A stretch of 64,000 nucleotides of DNA, from positions 434,001 to 498,000 of the forward strand of contig NZ_AUEP01000003.1 of NCBI RefSeq assembly GCF_000426045.1, written 5' to 3'. Below are positions 39,799-48,120 of the stretch, in pieces; the stretch's first letter is position 1; each line of letters opens with the position of its first letter. The notes beneath the pieces were generated by a model. That model did not search any database, was not told the origin of the DNA, and was given only the letters and a program-made list of their open reading frames with translations. This DNA comes from Marmoricola sp. URHB0036. GTDB taxonomy: Bacteria > Actinomycetota > Actinomycetes > Propionibacteriales > Nocardioidaceae. Made by a program: the position numbers and the translations under genes.

Positions 39799-41661
39799 AT
39801 GTCAGACCGTCATCCGATGACCGGCAACCGCATGTCCGCGGACGAGGCGGCCGGCGTCCACGGGTTCGAACGGCACACCCACGACGTCGTCGTGATCGGC
39901 GCCGGCGGTGCCGGGCTGCGGGCTGCCATCGCCGCCCACGAGGCCGGGGCCAAGACCGCCATCGTGTGCAAGTCGCTGCTCGGCAAGGCCCACACCGTGA
40001 TGGCCGAGGGCGGCATCGCCGCGGCGATGGGCAACCGGTGGCCCGAGGACAACTGGGAGGTGCACTTCCGCGACACCATGCGTGGCGGGAAGATGCTCAA
40101 CAACTGGCGGATGGCCCAGCTGCACGCCCAGGAGGCGCCCGAGCGGGTCCAGGAGCTCGAGGACTGGGGAGCGCTCTTCGACCGCACCGAGGACGGCCTG
40201 ATCTCCCAGCGGGACTTCGGTGGTCACCGCTACGCCCGACTCGCTCACGTCGGCGACCGCACCGGCCTGGAGATGATCCGCACCCTCCAGCAGCGTGCGG
40301 TGGCGCTCGGTATCGACGTGTTCATGGAGTGCACGATCACCGAGCTGCTCAAGGACGGCGACAAGATCAGCGGCGCCTTCGGCTACTGGCGCGAGACCGG
40401 CCGCTTCGTGACCTTCGAGGCGCCGTCGGTGATCCTCGCGACCGGCGGCATCGGCAAGTCGTTCAAGGTCACCTCCAACTCGTGGGAGTACACCGGCGAC
40501 GGTCACGCCCTCGCGCTGCGTGCCGGCGCCTCGCTGATCAACATGGAGTTCGTGCAGTTCCACCCGACCGGCATGGTCTGGCCACCCTCGGTCAAGGGCC
40601 TCCTGGTGACCGAGTCGGTGCGCGGTGACGGCGGGATCCTGCGCAACTCCGAGGGCAAGCGGTTCATGTTCGACTACATCCCGGAGTTCTTCAAGAAGGA
40701 GACCGCCGACACTGAGGAGGAGGCGGACCGGTGGTACGACGACAAGAAGAACAACCGCCGCCCACCCGAGCTGCTCCCGCGTGACGAGGTCGCCCGCGCG
40801 ATCAACTCCGAGATCAAGGCGGGGCGGGGATCACCGCACGGCGGCATCTTCCTCGACATCGCGTCGCGCCGGGATCCCGAGTACATCCGCAAGCGGCTGC
40901 CGTCGATGTACCACCAGTTCAAGGAGCTGGCCGACGTCGACATCACCGCCGAGCCGATGGAGATCGGGCCGACCTGCCACTACGTGATGGGCGGCGTCGA
41001 GGTCGACCCCGACACCGAGGAGAGCAGCGTCACCGGCCTGTACGCCGTGGGGGAGTGCTCCGGCGGCATGCACGGCTCCAACCGGCTCGGGGGCAACTCG
41101 CTCTCGGACCTGCTCGTGTTCGGTCGTCGAGCCGGTGAGGCCGCTGCGGCGTACGCCTCCGGGCTGGGCGAGGAGCGGCCGTATGTCGACCCGCAGGTCG
41201 TGCTCGCCGCCCAGGACCCCGCGCTGGCCGCCTTCGAGCGCGAGGGCGGCACCGAGAACCCCTACACCGTCCAGCAGGACCTCCAGCAGACGATGAACGA
41301 CCTGGTCGGCATCATCCGCAAGGCCGAGGAGCTCAGCGCCTCGCTGGAGGAGATCGAGAAGTTCAAGCAGCGCGCCGATCAGGTCGTCGTCGAGGGGCAC
41401 CGGCAGTTCAACCCCGGCTGGCACCTCTCCATCGACCTGCGCAACATGCTGCTGGTCTCCGAGTGCATCGCGAAGGCGGCGCTGGCGCGCGAGGAGTCGC
41501 GTGGCGGTCACACTCGCGACGACTTCCCCAAGCCGAGCGAGGAGTGGGGCGCCAAGAACCTCGTCCTGCGGCTCAACGCCGCGGGGACGGGCGTCGACCT
41601 GAGCGAGCAGCCGCTCCCGGTCATGCCCGACGAGCTCAAGACATTCTTCGAAGAGAGGTGA
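39799..41661 (+). CDS. sdhA: Flavoprotein subunit of the second succinate dehydrogenase (operon 2)
   Basis: A 620-residue flavoprotein of a different subtype from the one at 36.0-38.1 kb. FAD-binding GAGGAGLRAAI, covalent-FAD His in AHTVMAEGGIAA, and substrate-site segments FHPTGMVWPP and HGSNRLGGNSL are visible. The ATG follows the sdhC stop directly. It should oxidise succinate with the anchor and Fe-S subunits on either side. Confidence 0.95.
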   Translation: MSDRHPMTGNRMSADEAAGVHGFERHTHDVVVIGAGGAGLRAAIAAHEAGAKTAIVCKSLLGKAHTVMAEGGIAAAMGNRWPEDNWEVHFRDTMRGGKMLNNWRMAQLHAQEAPERVQELEDWGALFDRTEDGLISQRDFGGHRYARLAHVGDRTGLEMIRTLQQRAVALGIDVFMECTITELLKDGDKISGAFGYWRETGRFVTFEAPSVILATGGIGKSFKVTSNSWEYTGDGHALALRAGASLINMEFVQFHPTGMVWPPSVKGLLVTESVRGDGGILRNSEGKRFMFDYIPEFFKKETADTEEEADRWYDDKKNNRRPPELLPRDEVARAINSEIKAGRGSPHGGIFLDIASRRDPEYIRKRLPSMYHQFKELADVDITAEPMEIGPTCHYVMGGVEVDPDTEESSVTGLYAVGECSGGMHGSNRLGGNSLSDLLVFGRRAGEAAAAYASGLGEERPYVDPQVVLAAQDPALAAFEREGGTENPYTVQQDLQQTMNDLVGIIRKAEELSASLEEIEKFKQRADQVVVEGHRQFNPGWHLSIDLRNMLLVSECIAKAALAREESRGGHTRDDFPKPSEEWGAKNLVLRLNAAGTGVDLSEQPLPVMPDELKTFFEER

Positions 41662-41668
41662 GGCGAGC

Positions 41669-42445
41669 ATGGGCTACGACCTGAAGATGCGCATCTGGCG
41701 GGGCAACGAGGCCGCCGGCGAGCTCCAGGACTACACCGTGGAGGTGTCCGAGGGCGAGGTCGTCCTCGACGCGATCCATCGCGTCCAGGCCACCCAGGCC
41801 GGCGACCTCGCCGTGCGCTGGAACTGCAAGGCCGGCAAGTGCGGCTCGTGCAGCGCCGAGATCAACGGCCGCCCGCGGCTGCTGTGCATGACCCGACTCT
41901 CCGACTTCGACGAGACGGAGACGATCACGGTCACCCCGATGCGGACCTTCCCGGTCATCCGCGACCTGGTCACCGACGTCTCGTTCAACTACGAGAAGGC
42001 CAAGGAGCTGCCGTCGTTCGCCCCGCCGCCGCGCGACGCGGACGGCAAGAGGCGGATGGCGCAGGTCGACGTCGAGCGCGGCCAGGAGTTCCGCAAGTGC
42101 ATCGAGTGCTTCCTGTGCCAGAACACCTGCCACGTCGTACGTGACCACGAGGACAACAAGCCGGCGTTTGCCGGACCTCGCTTCTTCCTGCGGTACGCCG
42201 AGCTCGACATGCACCCGCTCGACACCCACGACCGGCGTCAGCTGGCCCAGGGGGCGGCCGGCCTCGGCATGTGCAACATCACCAAGTGCTGCACCGAGGT
42301 GTGCCCCGAGGGGATCAAGATCACCGACAACGCGATCATCCCGATGAAGGAGCGCGTGGCCGACAAGAAGTACGACCCGCTGGTGTGGCTCGGCAACAAG
42401 ATCGGCCTGCGCAACAAGGACTACGACGGCCGCTCGGAGGGCTGA
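41669..42445 (+). CDS. sdhB: Iron-sulfur subunit of the second succinate dehydrogenase (operon 2)
   Basis: A 258-residue subunit with [2Fe-2S] cysteines in CKAGKCGSCSAEI plus a later LLC, and cluster motifs CIECFLCQNTC and CNITKCCTEVCPEGI. The spacing differs from operon 1 and matches the Rv0247c type. The ATG follows GAGGTGAGG. The stop forms one arm of a hairpin shared with the convergent phosphatase gene. Confidence 0.94.
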   Translation: MGYDLKMRIWRGNEAAGELQDYTVEVSEGEVVLDAIHRVQATQAGDLAVRWNCKAGKCGSCSAEINGRPRLLCMTRLSDFDETETITVTPMRTFPVIRDLVTDVSFNYEKAKELPSFAPPPRDADGKRRMAQVDVERGQEFRKCIECFLCQNTCHVVRDHEDNKPAFAGPRFFLRYAELDMHPLDTHDRRQLAQGAAGLGMCNITKCCTEVCPEGIKITDNAIIPMKERVADKKYDPLVWLGNKIGLRNKDYDGRSEG

Positions 42446-42456
42446 GTCGTCAGCCC
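42439..42456. terminator. Hairpin built from two convergent stop codons
   Basis: GGGCTGA-GTCG-TCAGCCC, a perfect 7-bp stem, contains the TGA of sdhB (plus) and the TGA of the PP2C gene (minus). It may end both transcripts. Confidence 0.55.
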
Positions 42457-43577
42457 GCCGTCAGGCGGTTGCCGAAGGACTCGAAGTGCACGGCCGTGGC
42501 GGCGTGCTCGAGGATCAGCACGGCGCGGTCGTCGTCGCCGCGGCTGACCTTGGAGATGATCCGCTTGGCCGCGCCCTCGAAGCCGTGGTCGATCGCGCGC
42601 GAGGCCTCGCGACGTAGCCAGGCGACGCCCTCGTCGAGATCGGTGTGCCGGGTCTCGACGACGCCGTCGGTGTAGAACATCAGCGCGTCGCCGGGACACA
42701 GCCGACCGTTGGTCATGTGCAGCTCGGGGAGCGGCAGGATGCCCAGCGCCGTACCCCTCGCCTTGTCGACCTCCCAGCCTCCGGCCGCCTGGGACCAGAT
42801 CAGCGCGGGCGGGTGGCCGGCGCTGGTCAGCTGGTAGTCGCCGGTGTCGAGGTCGACGAGCACGTGCACGGCGGTTGCGAAGGTCTCGTCGGAGTGCTGG
42901 CGCAGCAGGAACTCGTTGGCGGCGTTGAACAGCTCCCGGGGCGGCAAGGCCCCGATCAGACCGCCGAGCGCACCGCCGAACTGGAGCGCCTGCGAGGCGG
43001 CGCCCACCCCCTTGCCGCAGACGTCGACCAGGATCAGCTCGAGCCGGCGTCCGCCGTCGTGCAGGTTCGCGACCAGGAAGTCACCGCCGTAGCCGACCCC
43101 GGAGGCGGCGATCATCGCCGACTGGGAGTGCCACCCCTCGGGCAGCTCGGGGATGGACCCCTGTGACTGCAGCCTCCGCTTCAGGTCGGTCAGCATGGCC
43201 TCGCTCACCGGCCCGGGCAGGCCGCTCTGCTGCCGGCTCGAGGCGTAGAGGATGAGCGCCAGCGAGAGGAGCAGGGTGAAGCAGGCGGTGATCCTCGGGG
43301 TGGTCATCGGCCCGTCGAGCAGCGCGGCGGTCACCGACGCAGTGCCGGTCACCACCGAGAGCACCACCAGCGGCCGGAACCGCAGCAGCAGCATGCCGAG
43401 CAGGAGCCACACGTAGTAGGCGGTCATCGGCATCAGCCCGTAGGAGAGCACCGAGACCACGAAGCAGAGCGAGACCCCGAGCAGGAGCGCGCCCAGGGTC
43501 ATGGCCTGGCTCTGGGGACTTCCGGTGCGCCAGGTCGCGATCGGGTCGTCGACGTAGCGACGCAGGGCGCTCAGCAT
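42450..43577 (-). CDS. Membrane-anchored PP2C (SpoIIE-type) serine phosphatase
   Basis: A 375-residue protein with four or five helices in the first 120 residues, then a SpoIIE/RsbU-like phosphatase domain. Metal-binding motifs are GGDF and VDVCGKG, with TDGVVE and GDDDRAV near the end. Such proteins dephosphorylate anti-sigma antagonists; the target here is unknown. The start is leaderless-like (TAGAGT six bases before the ATG). Confidence 0.9.
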   Translation of the reverse strand: MLSALRRYVDDPIATWRTGSPQSQAMTLGALLLGVSLCFVVSVLSYGLMPMTAYYVWLLLGMLLLRFRPLVVLSVVTGTASVTAALLDGPMTTPRITACFTLLLSLALILYASSRQQSGLPGPVSEAMLTDLKRRLQSQGSIPELPEGWHSQSAMIAASGVGYGGDFLVANLHDGGRRLELILVDVCGKGVGAASQALQFGGALGGLIGALPPRELFNAANEFLLRQHSDETFATAVHVLVDLDTGDYQLTSAGHPPALIWSQAAGGWEVDKARGTALGILPLPELHMTNGRLCPGDALMFYTDGVVETRHTDLDEGVAWLRREASRAIDHGFEGAAKRIISKVSRGDDDRAVLILEHAATAVHFESFGNRLTAG

Positions 43578-43583
43578 TGGACG

Positions 43584-43589
43584 ACTCTA
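43584..43589 (-). promoter_or_regulatory. -10 element, probable leaderless promoter of the PP2C gene
   Basis: TAGAGT on the minus strand ends six bases before the ATG at 43577. Confidence 0.55.
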
Positions 43590-43650
43590 GGAGCGGAGCT
43601 GGGGATGAGCCGCATTGGCAACCGTCTGTCTCATGGGGTAGTCGGTGGTC

Positions 43651-44343
43651 TCAGATGACGCGCACGGTCGTCCGGCCAGATGCCGTGAATGTCCAGATTC
43701 TACGAGCCATCGCCGCCGAGACCCGGATACATCCGTGCGATTGCGCGAGGTTCGTGCCGAGCAGGTGGTCGGCGTGGATCTGGCCGCCGTTCGACTTGTA
43801 CCGCGGGATCCGGTGGAAGCCGAAGCCGCACGGCGCGAAGCGAACGAAGTCGTCGAGCCACAGTGACCCACTGGTGTTCCTCTGCACGCGCGCCGCCCGG
43901 CCGCAGTACGACCCGGTGCGGTAGCTGCCCCGCCGCAGCGCGCCCGGGTTGTCGACGATCCCGCCCTGGGCGACCACCCGGTTTCCGGCCGCGACCAGCC
44001 ACACCCAGTTCTGCTTCTGGCTGATCACGATCCGCCGGCCGGAGCCGGACCGCGCCGGCACCGGGCGTACGTCGCACCGCTGGGCCGTGGTCGCGAACAG
44101 CCGGGTGCGGGTCGCGACGCCGTACTTCCCGGTCTGCACCATCCCGTGGCGCGACTGGAAGCGGAGGATCGCCGACCTCGTCCACGTGCCGGCCTTGCCG
44201 TCGACCGGGCCTGCGTCACAGTGCAGTGCGTTGAGGCGGCGCTGCCACTTCGCGACGTCCGCCCCGGCGGCCCCGGCCGGCGCGCCGAGCGACGCCACCA
44301 GCGCGGCCAGCGCGAGGACGACCACCAACCACCTGCGCACCAT
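43651..44343 (-). CDS. Secreted L,D-transpeptidase with peptidoglycan-binding domain
   Basis: A 230-residue exported enzyme. The signal peptide ends near residue 27 (GAAGA). A PG_binding_1 domain (about 28-85, WQRRLNALHCDAGPVDGKAG) is followed by a YkuD domain with catalytic C205 in SHGCIRVS (H203). It should make 3-3 cross-links or attach groups to peptidoglycan. The ATG follows GGGGGAG. Confidence 0.88.
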   Translation of the reverse strand: MVRRWLVVVLALAALVASLGAPAGAAGADVAKWQRRLNALHCDAGPVDGKAGTWTRSAILRFQSRHGMVQTGKYGVATRTRLFATTAQRCDVRPVPARSGSGRRIVISQKQNWVWLVAAGNRVVAQGGIVDNPGALRRGSYRTGSYCGRAARVQRNTSGSLWLDDFVRFAPCGFGFHRIPRYKSNGGQIHADHLLGTNLAQSHGCIRVSAAMARRIWTFTASGRTTVRVI

Positions 44344-44420
44344 CGAAGCTCCCCCTGTCGTCCGGACGGGAGAACGCTAGTCGCGCAGCGGCCCGGGCGC
44401 GAGATGCCGGGAGAGGTGGT

Positions 44421-44526
44421 CTACCGGGCGATGGCATCCAGCTCGGCCACGGCGTCCGCGGGCAGCTCCAGGGCGGCTGCGGCGACGTTCCCGGGATCAG
44501 CAGCATCGTGGGGAGCGCCAGCATCT
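44421..44526 (-). pseudogene. Remnant of an aldo/keto reductase C-terminus
   Basis: On the minus strand one frame reads MLALPTMLLIPGTS; after that the match continues in another frame as NVAAAALELPADAVAELDAIAR and a stop at 44423-44421. In intact aldo/keto reductases (from memory) these two pieces lie close together, separated by a few residues such as SVAHLEE, so a short frame-shifting deletion is inferred. Nothing recognisable of the first 250 or so residues remains; homology stops at about 44526, next to an AT-rich patch and the TetR gene. Confidence 0.65.
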
Positions 44527-44545
44527 TCCCCGCACCACTTATTTG

Positions 44546-44564
44546 ATGTTAATGTCACTAACAT
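44546..44564. promoter_or_regulatory. Palindromic candidate operator over the TetR gene start
   Basis: ATGTTAATGTCACTAACAT is an inverted repeat with two mismatched pairs around a central base. It covers the -10 hexamer and the start codon of the TetR gene, as expected for autorepression. Confidence 0.6.
44550..44555 (+). promoter_or_regulatory. -10 element, probable leaderless promoter of the TetR gene
   Basis: TAATGT ends seven bases before the ATG at 44563, inside the palindrome. Confidence 0.55.
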
Positions 44565-45156
44565 GAAATCGGATGACCGACGTCCGTACCGCATGACGAG
44601 CCGCGCCGAGGCGGCCAACGCCACGGCCGAGCGCATCCTCGACGCGGTGACCGAGCTCTTCTGGGAGCGCCCCACCGACCAGGTCGTGCTGCGCGACGTC
44701 GCCGCCCGGGCCGGGGTCACGGTGCAGACCGTGCTCCGGAAGTACGGCGACAAGGAGTCCCTGCTCGCCGCTGCGGCCGACCGGGCGATGTCGCGGACCG
44801 CGGCCGAGCGCGCCGTGACGCCCGGCGACGTGGACACCGCCATCGAGGTGCTGCTCGAGCACTACGAGCACGTCGGGGCGCAGGTGCTGCGTCTGCTGGC
44901 CGAGGAGGTGAGGTCACCGACGCTCGCCGAGTTCGCCGAGCGCGGCCGGGCACTGCACCGGGAGTGGTGCAGCACCGTCTTCGACGAGACCCTGCGGTCG
45001 CTCAATGGGGTGGCTCGGCACCGTCGGCTCGCCCAGGTCGTCGCCGTGTGCGACGTCTACACGTGGAAGCTGCTCCGGCTCGACGCCGGCCTCAGCCGCC
45101 GCCAGACCCGGATCGCCCTCCACGAGCTGCTCGGGCCGCTCCTGTCCCACCGATGA
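44563..45156 (+). CDS. TetR-family transcriptional regulator
   Basis: A 197-residue regulator with an N-terminal helix-turn-helix (VVLRDVAARAGVTVQTVLRKYGDKESLL) and an all-helical ligand domain. The ATG at 44563 fits a leaderless start; an ATG ten codons later is possible. Its stop overlaps an ATG in the frame of the glycosyltransferase (ATGA), and it likely controls that gene and itself through the palindrome at its start. Confidence 0.88.
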   Translation: MKSDDRRPYRMTSRAEAANATAERILDAVTELFWERPTDQVVLRDVAARAGVTVQTVLRKYGDKESLLAAAADRAMSRTAAERAVTPGDVDTAIEVLLEHYEHVGAQVLRLLAEEVRSPTLAEFAERGRALHREWCSTVFDETLRSLNGVARHRRLAQVVAVCDVYTWKLLRLDAGLSRRQTRIALHELLGPLLSHR

Positions 45157-45182
45157 ACAACGCCGTGAAACAGGGAGTCAAG

Positions 45183-46427
45183 ATGAGCAGGATCCTCGCC
45201 TACACCTCGCCCGCCCTCGGGCACCTCTTCCCGATGACGCCGCTGCTGCTGGAGCTGCGGTCGCGGGGCCACCACGTCCACGTCCGCACGCTGGGGAGCC
45301 AGGTCGAGCTGATGCGGTCGCTCGGCCTGGAGTCTTCGACCACCGACCCTCGGATCGAGGCGATCGAGAACGTCGACTGGCGGGCCGGCAACGCCCGGGC
45401 CGCCCTGGCCTCGGTCGTGTCGACCTTCGTCGCCCGCGGTGAGTACGACGCACCGGACCTCGAGCAGGCGATCGCGGACCAGCACCCCGACGTGCTCCTC
45501 GTGGACATCAATGCCTGGGGCGCCTCGGTCGCCGCCGAGGCGTCGGGTCTGCCGTACGTCGTCTTCAGCCCCTACACGCCGCCGATCCGGTCCGTGGGGA
45601 CGCCGCCCTTCGGGCCCGGGTTCAGGCCGCTTCCCGGCCCGCTCGGACGGCTGCGCGACGGCCTGCTGCGTCCACTCGTCATGGGTGCTGCGGAGAAGGC
45701 GATGGGCCCCGGCATCGCCCAGCTGCGCGCTGCCCGCGGACTGGCTCCGGTCGCCAGCGCAGACGCGTTCTTCCGACGGGCGCCGCTGATGCTGGTGGCC
45801 ACGGCCGAGCCGTTCGAGTACCACCACGAGGACTGGGGCGCCGACATCATGATGATGGGCGCCAGCTCCTGGGAGCCGCCGGGCGAGGTGCCGTCGTGGC
45901 TGGACGACATCGACCGCCCGCTCGTGCTGGTCACGACCTCCTCGGAGTTCCAGGACGACGGCATCCTGGTGCGTACGGCGCTCGAGGCGCTGGCCGACGA
46001 GCCGGTCATCGTCGTCGCGACCATGCCGGCCGGCATCCCCGACGACCTCGTCGTGCCCGCCAACGCCCGGGTCGAGCGGTTCCTGCCGCACGGCCCGCTG
46101 CTGGAGCGAGCGGCCGTCGCGGTCACTCACGGTGGCATGGGCGCCACCCAGAAGGCGCTCGCGCACGGCGTACCCGTCTGCGTGGTGCCGTTCGGGCGCG
46201 ACCAGCTCGAGGTGGCCATGCGGGTCGAGGTCAGTGGCAGCGGCACGCGGTTGCCGGTGAAGAAGCTCGACGCCGCGCGGCTGCGGACGGCCGTCCGCGG
46301 GGCCATGGGGCGCGCCGAGGGGGCGCGTCGGGTCGCGGACGGCTACCGCGCCACCGGGGGTGTGGCCGCCGCGGCGGACACCATCGAGGCGCGGTTCGCC
46401 CGCGACGAGGTGCGCGGGCTCAGCTGA
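45183..46427 (+). CDS. GT1/MGT-type glycosyltransferase
   Basis: A 414-residue GT-B enzyme of the UGT/macrolide glycosyltransferase kind. The N-terminal acceptor domain starts SRILAYTSPALGHLFPM; the C-terminal donor domain has the signature VTHGGMGATQKALAHGVPV and a PFGRDQ that matches the P-x-x-x-DQ sugar contact. Such enzymes attach sugars to small lipophilic acceptors, often for detoxification. The ATG at 45183 follows AGGGAG; an ATG ten codons earlier overlaps the TetR stop. Confidence 0.9.
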   Translation: MSRILAYTSPALGHLFPMTPLLLELRSRGHHVHVRTLGSQVELMRSLGLESSTTDPRIEAIENVDWRAGNARAALASVVSTFVARGEYDAPDLEQAIADQHPDVLLVDINAWGASVAAEASGLPYVVFSPYTPPIRSVGTPPFGPGFRPLPGPLGRLRDGLLRPLVMGAAEKAMGPGIAQLRAARGLAPVASADAFFRRAPLMLVATAEPFEYHHEDWGADIMMMGASSWEPPGEVPSWLDDIDRPLVLVTTSSEFQDDGILVRTALEALADEPVIVVATMPAGIPDDLVVPANARVERFLPHGPLLERAAVAVTHGGMGATQKALAHGVPVCVVPFGRDQLEVAMRVEVSGSGTRLPVKKLDAARLRTAVRGAMGRAEGARRVADGYRATGGVAAAADTIEARFARDEVRGLS

Positions 46428-47364
46428 TCGCGGCCGCCCGACGCCCGGCGGCGGGGGCGTAGTGCACGTCGACCAGCTCGGTCACCGCGTCCTGCCAGGT
46501 GCGGTGCGCGATGGACGGTCGTGCGTTCTCCGCAAGGGTGAACCGGAGGTCGGGGCTGGCGCCGAGGCGGGCGACGGCACGCGCGAACGCCCTGCCGCCG
46601 CGATCGGTGCCGATCAGCAGCCCGTTGTGCTCGTGGACGACGACGTCGGCCGCCGTGCCGCCGTCGAAGGCGACGACGGGGACGCCGCTGGCGAGCGCCT
46701 CGTGGATCGCGGGCGCGTAGACCTCGCGCTTGCGTGGCTGGACGAGCACGTCGAAGGTGGCGAGGCAGCGCGCCCGCTCGAGGGTGGTGGCCTGCGGGAT
46801 CACCTTGGCGCCGGCCGCGCGCAGCACCTTGGTGCCGGGGCCGTCGCCGAGCACGACCAGGCGGACGCCGGGGAGCTGGGCGATCGTGGCCAGCCGGTTG
46901 AGGACCTTCTTCTTCTCCAGCGGACCACCGACGTGCCCGACCACGAGCTGCCCGCCGTCGGGGGAGTGCACCCGCGCCCACCGGTCGTGGAGGTGGTCGT
47001 CGCGGAGCCCGGGGTGGTGGTCGGCGAGGTCGACGCCCGGGCTCCAGGTCCTGGGGTCCAGCACCAGCGTCGGTACGCCGAGCCGCTCGGCCGCCTCCGC
47101 GGCCTTGATGCCGAGCCGGCGCGGGTCGATCAGGTGGCAGACGTCGGGCTTGGCCAGCGTCATCGCCTCCCGGACCGAGCCGACCGAGGTCATCCGGCTC
47201 GCCCAGAAGATGCGGGCGCCGCGGAAGGTGGACTGTCCGCGGCCGGCGGCGAACACGGTGACGTCGTGCCCACCGTCGACCAGATGGGTGACGATCTCCC
47301 GGGTCACGCCGGCGGCAGGGGCACCGCTGGGGAGGAACTCCTCGGTGACGAGTGCGATGCGCAT
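46420..47364 (-). CDS. GT4-type glycosyltransferase
   Basis: A 314-residue GT-B enzyme. It begins MRIALVTEEFLPSGAPAAGVT, with the acceptor-side loop, and contains LVVLGDGPG and the donor-binding EVYAPAIHEALASGVPVVA (E-x7-E type), as in mannosyltransferases of the PimB/MgtA group. It is short in its middle region compared with the usual 370-400 residues. The acceptor is unknown. Its last 8 bases overlap the convergent GT1 gene, and both stops lie in TCAGCTGA. Confidence 0.82.
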   Translation of the reverse strand: MRIALVTEEFLPSGAPAAGVTREIVTHLVDGGHDVTVFAAGRGQSTFRGARIFWASRMTSVGSVREAMTLAKPDVCHLIDPRRLGIKAAEAAERLGVPTLVLDPRTWSPGVDLADHHPGLRDDHLHDRWARVHSPDGGQLVVGHVGGPLEKKKVLNRLATIAQLPGVRLVVLGDGPGTKVLRAAGAKVIPQATTLERARCLATFDVLVQPRKREVYAPAIHEALASGVPVVAFDGGTAADVVVHEHNGLLIGTDRGGRAFARAVARLGASPDLRFTLAENARPSIAHRTWQDAVTELVDVHYAPAAGRRAAAIS

Positions 47365-47427
47365 GCCTGCATGCTCGCGTCCTGCCATGGCTCGACGGTG
47401 ACGACCGTGTGAGCGGAGGGTGAACGA

Positions 47428-47475
47428 GTGGTGGGTCTCGACTGATCGCTCGCTGGCGCTCGCTGCTCGACCACC
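47428..47475. repeat. REP-like palindromic element, intergenic copy
   Basis: The core from 47431 runs GTGGGTCTCGACTGATCGCT and continues to GCTCGACCACC. It matches the copy inside mutA (48661-48701) at about 38 of 41 positions and in the same orientation. The outer GGTC/GACC arms pair imperfectly. It lies between the GT4 and GNAT genes. Confidence 0.75.
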
Positions 47476-48050
47476 TAGGTGGCAGCGGGGACGAACCCGT
47501 GCAGGCAGACGTCGTGGCGGCGTACGCCGTCCGGGGCCCCGGCGTCCCGCAAGGGCAGGAACCCCTTGCGGATCCCCTCCTGCTCGAAGCCTCCGGCCAG
47601 GGCGGTGCGGCACGAGGCCGGGTTCTCGATGCTGTGGTCGAGCTGCACCCGCGCGACCCCGGGACCCCCGTCGTCCTCGGTCAGCCAGCGGGTGAGGGTC
47701 CGCAGCGCGCGCCCGGCGATCCCGTGACCGCGGGAGTCGGGGTGCACCGAGTAGCCGACGTCCGCGATCTGGAGCGGCGGAGGCAGGTGGAAGGACCAGC
47801 CGGCGCTCCCGAGGAACCTGTGCGGATCGTCCTCGGCCACGATGACGAAGGTGTTCGGCTCGTGGGCGGCGTACTTCCGCCTGGCTTCGGCCACCCGAAC
47901 GGCGATGTCCTCGGGGGTCTCGGGCAGCTGCACGAACGAGGGGGTGCCGAAGCGGAGCTGGTCGGGATCGCGGACCAGCTCCAGCCACCGGTCGGCGTCG
48001 TACTCCTCGGGCAGCCGGAGGCCGAGCCCGTCGCCGACGATGAGGTCCAT
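47475..48050 (-). CDS. GNAT-family acetyltransferase
   Basis: A 191-residue RimJ/RimL-like enzyme. The acetyl-CoA loop is DSRGHGIAGRAL, preceded by the strand IADVGYSVHP; later IENPASCRTALAGGFEQEG is the usual C-terminal signature. Substrate unknown. The ATG at 48050 is leaderless-like and divergent from mutA. The REP-like element lies at its 3' end. Confidence 0.87.
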   Translation of the reverse strand: MDLIVGDGLGLRLPEEYDADRWLELVRDPDQLRFGTPSFVQLPETPEDIAVRVAEARRKYAAHEPNTFVIVAEDDPHRFLGSAGWSFHLPPPLQIADVGYSVHPDSRGHGIAGRALRTLTRWLTEDDGGPGVARVQLDHSIENPASCRTALAGGFEQEGIRKGFLPLRDAGAPDGVRRHDVCLHGFVPAAT

Positions 48051-48054
48051 GTCG

Positions 48055-48069
48055 CCAACCCTAGGTTGG
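48055..48069. promoter_or_regulatory. 15-bp palindrome between divergent GNAT and mutA
   Basis: CCAACC-CTA-GGTTGG has perfect 6-bp arms and overlaps the -10 of the GNAT gene. It could be an operator for one or both promoters. Confidence 0.4.
48058..48063 (-). promoter_or_regulatory. -10 element, probable leaderless promoter of the GNAT gene
   Basis: TAGGGT on the minus strand ends seven bases before the ATG at 48050. Confidence 0.5.
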
Positions 48070-48108
48070 GTATTTCACAGTCGCTGGCAGCGCCCCGAGG
48101 ACGGTCCC

Positions 48109-48114
48109 TATCCT
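48109..48114 (+). promoter_or_regulatory. -10 element, probable leaderless promoter of mutA
   Basis: TATCCT ends six bases before the mutA ATG at 48121. The 70-base divergent gap is too short for a cobalamin riboswitch. Confidence 0.6.
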
Positions 48115-48120
48115 TCGCAC

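Noticed and set aside
44344-44420. A separate small gene between the L,D-transpeptidase and the TetR gene
   Set aside because: The only protein-like signal in the gap is the broken aldo/keto reductase end at 44421-44526; no start or ribosome-binding site supports another gene.
48051-48120. Possible cobalamin riboswitch before mutA
   Set aside because: Only 70 bases separate the divergent genes, the mutA start looks leaderless, and no B12-box sequence is present.
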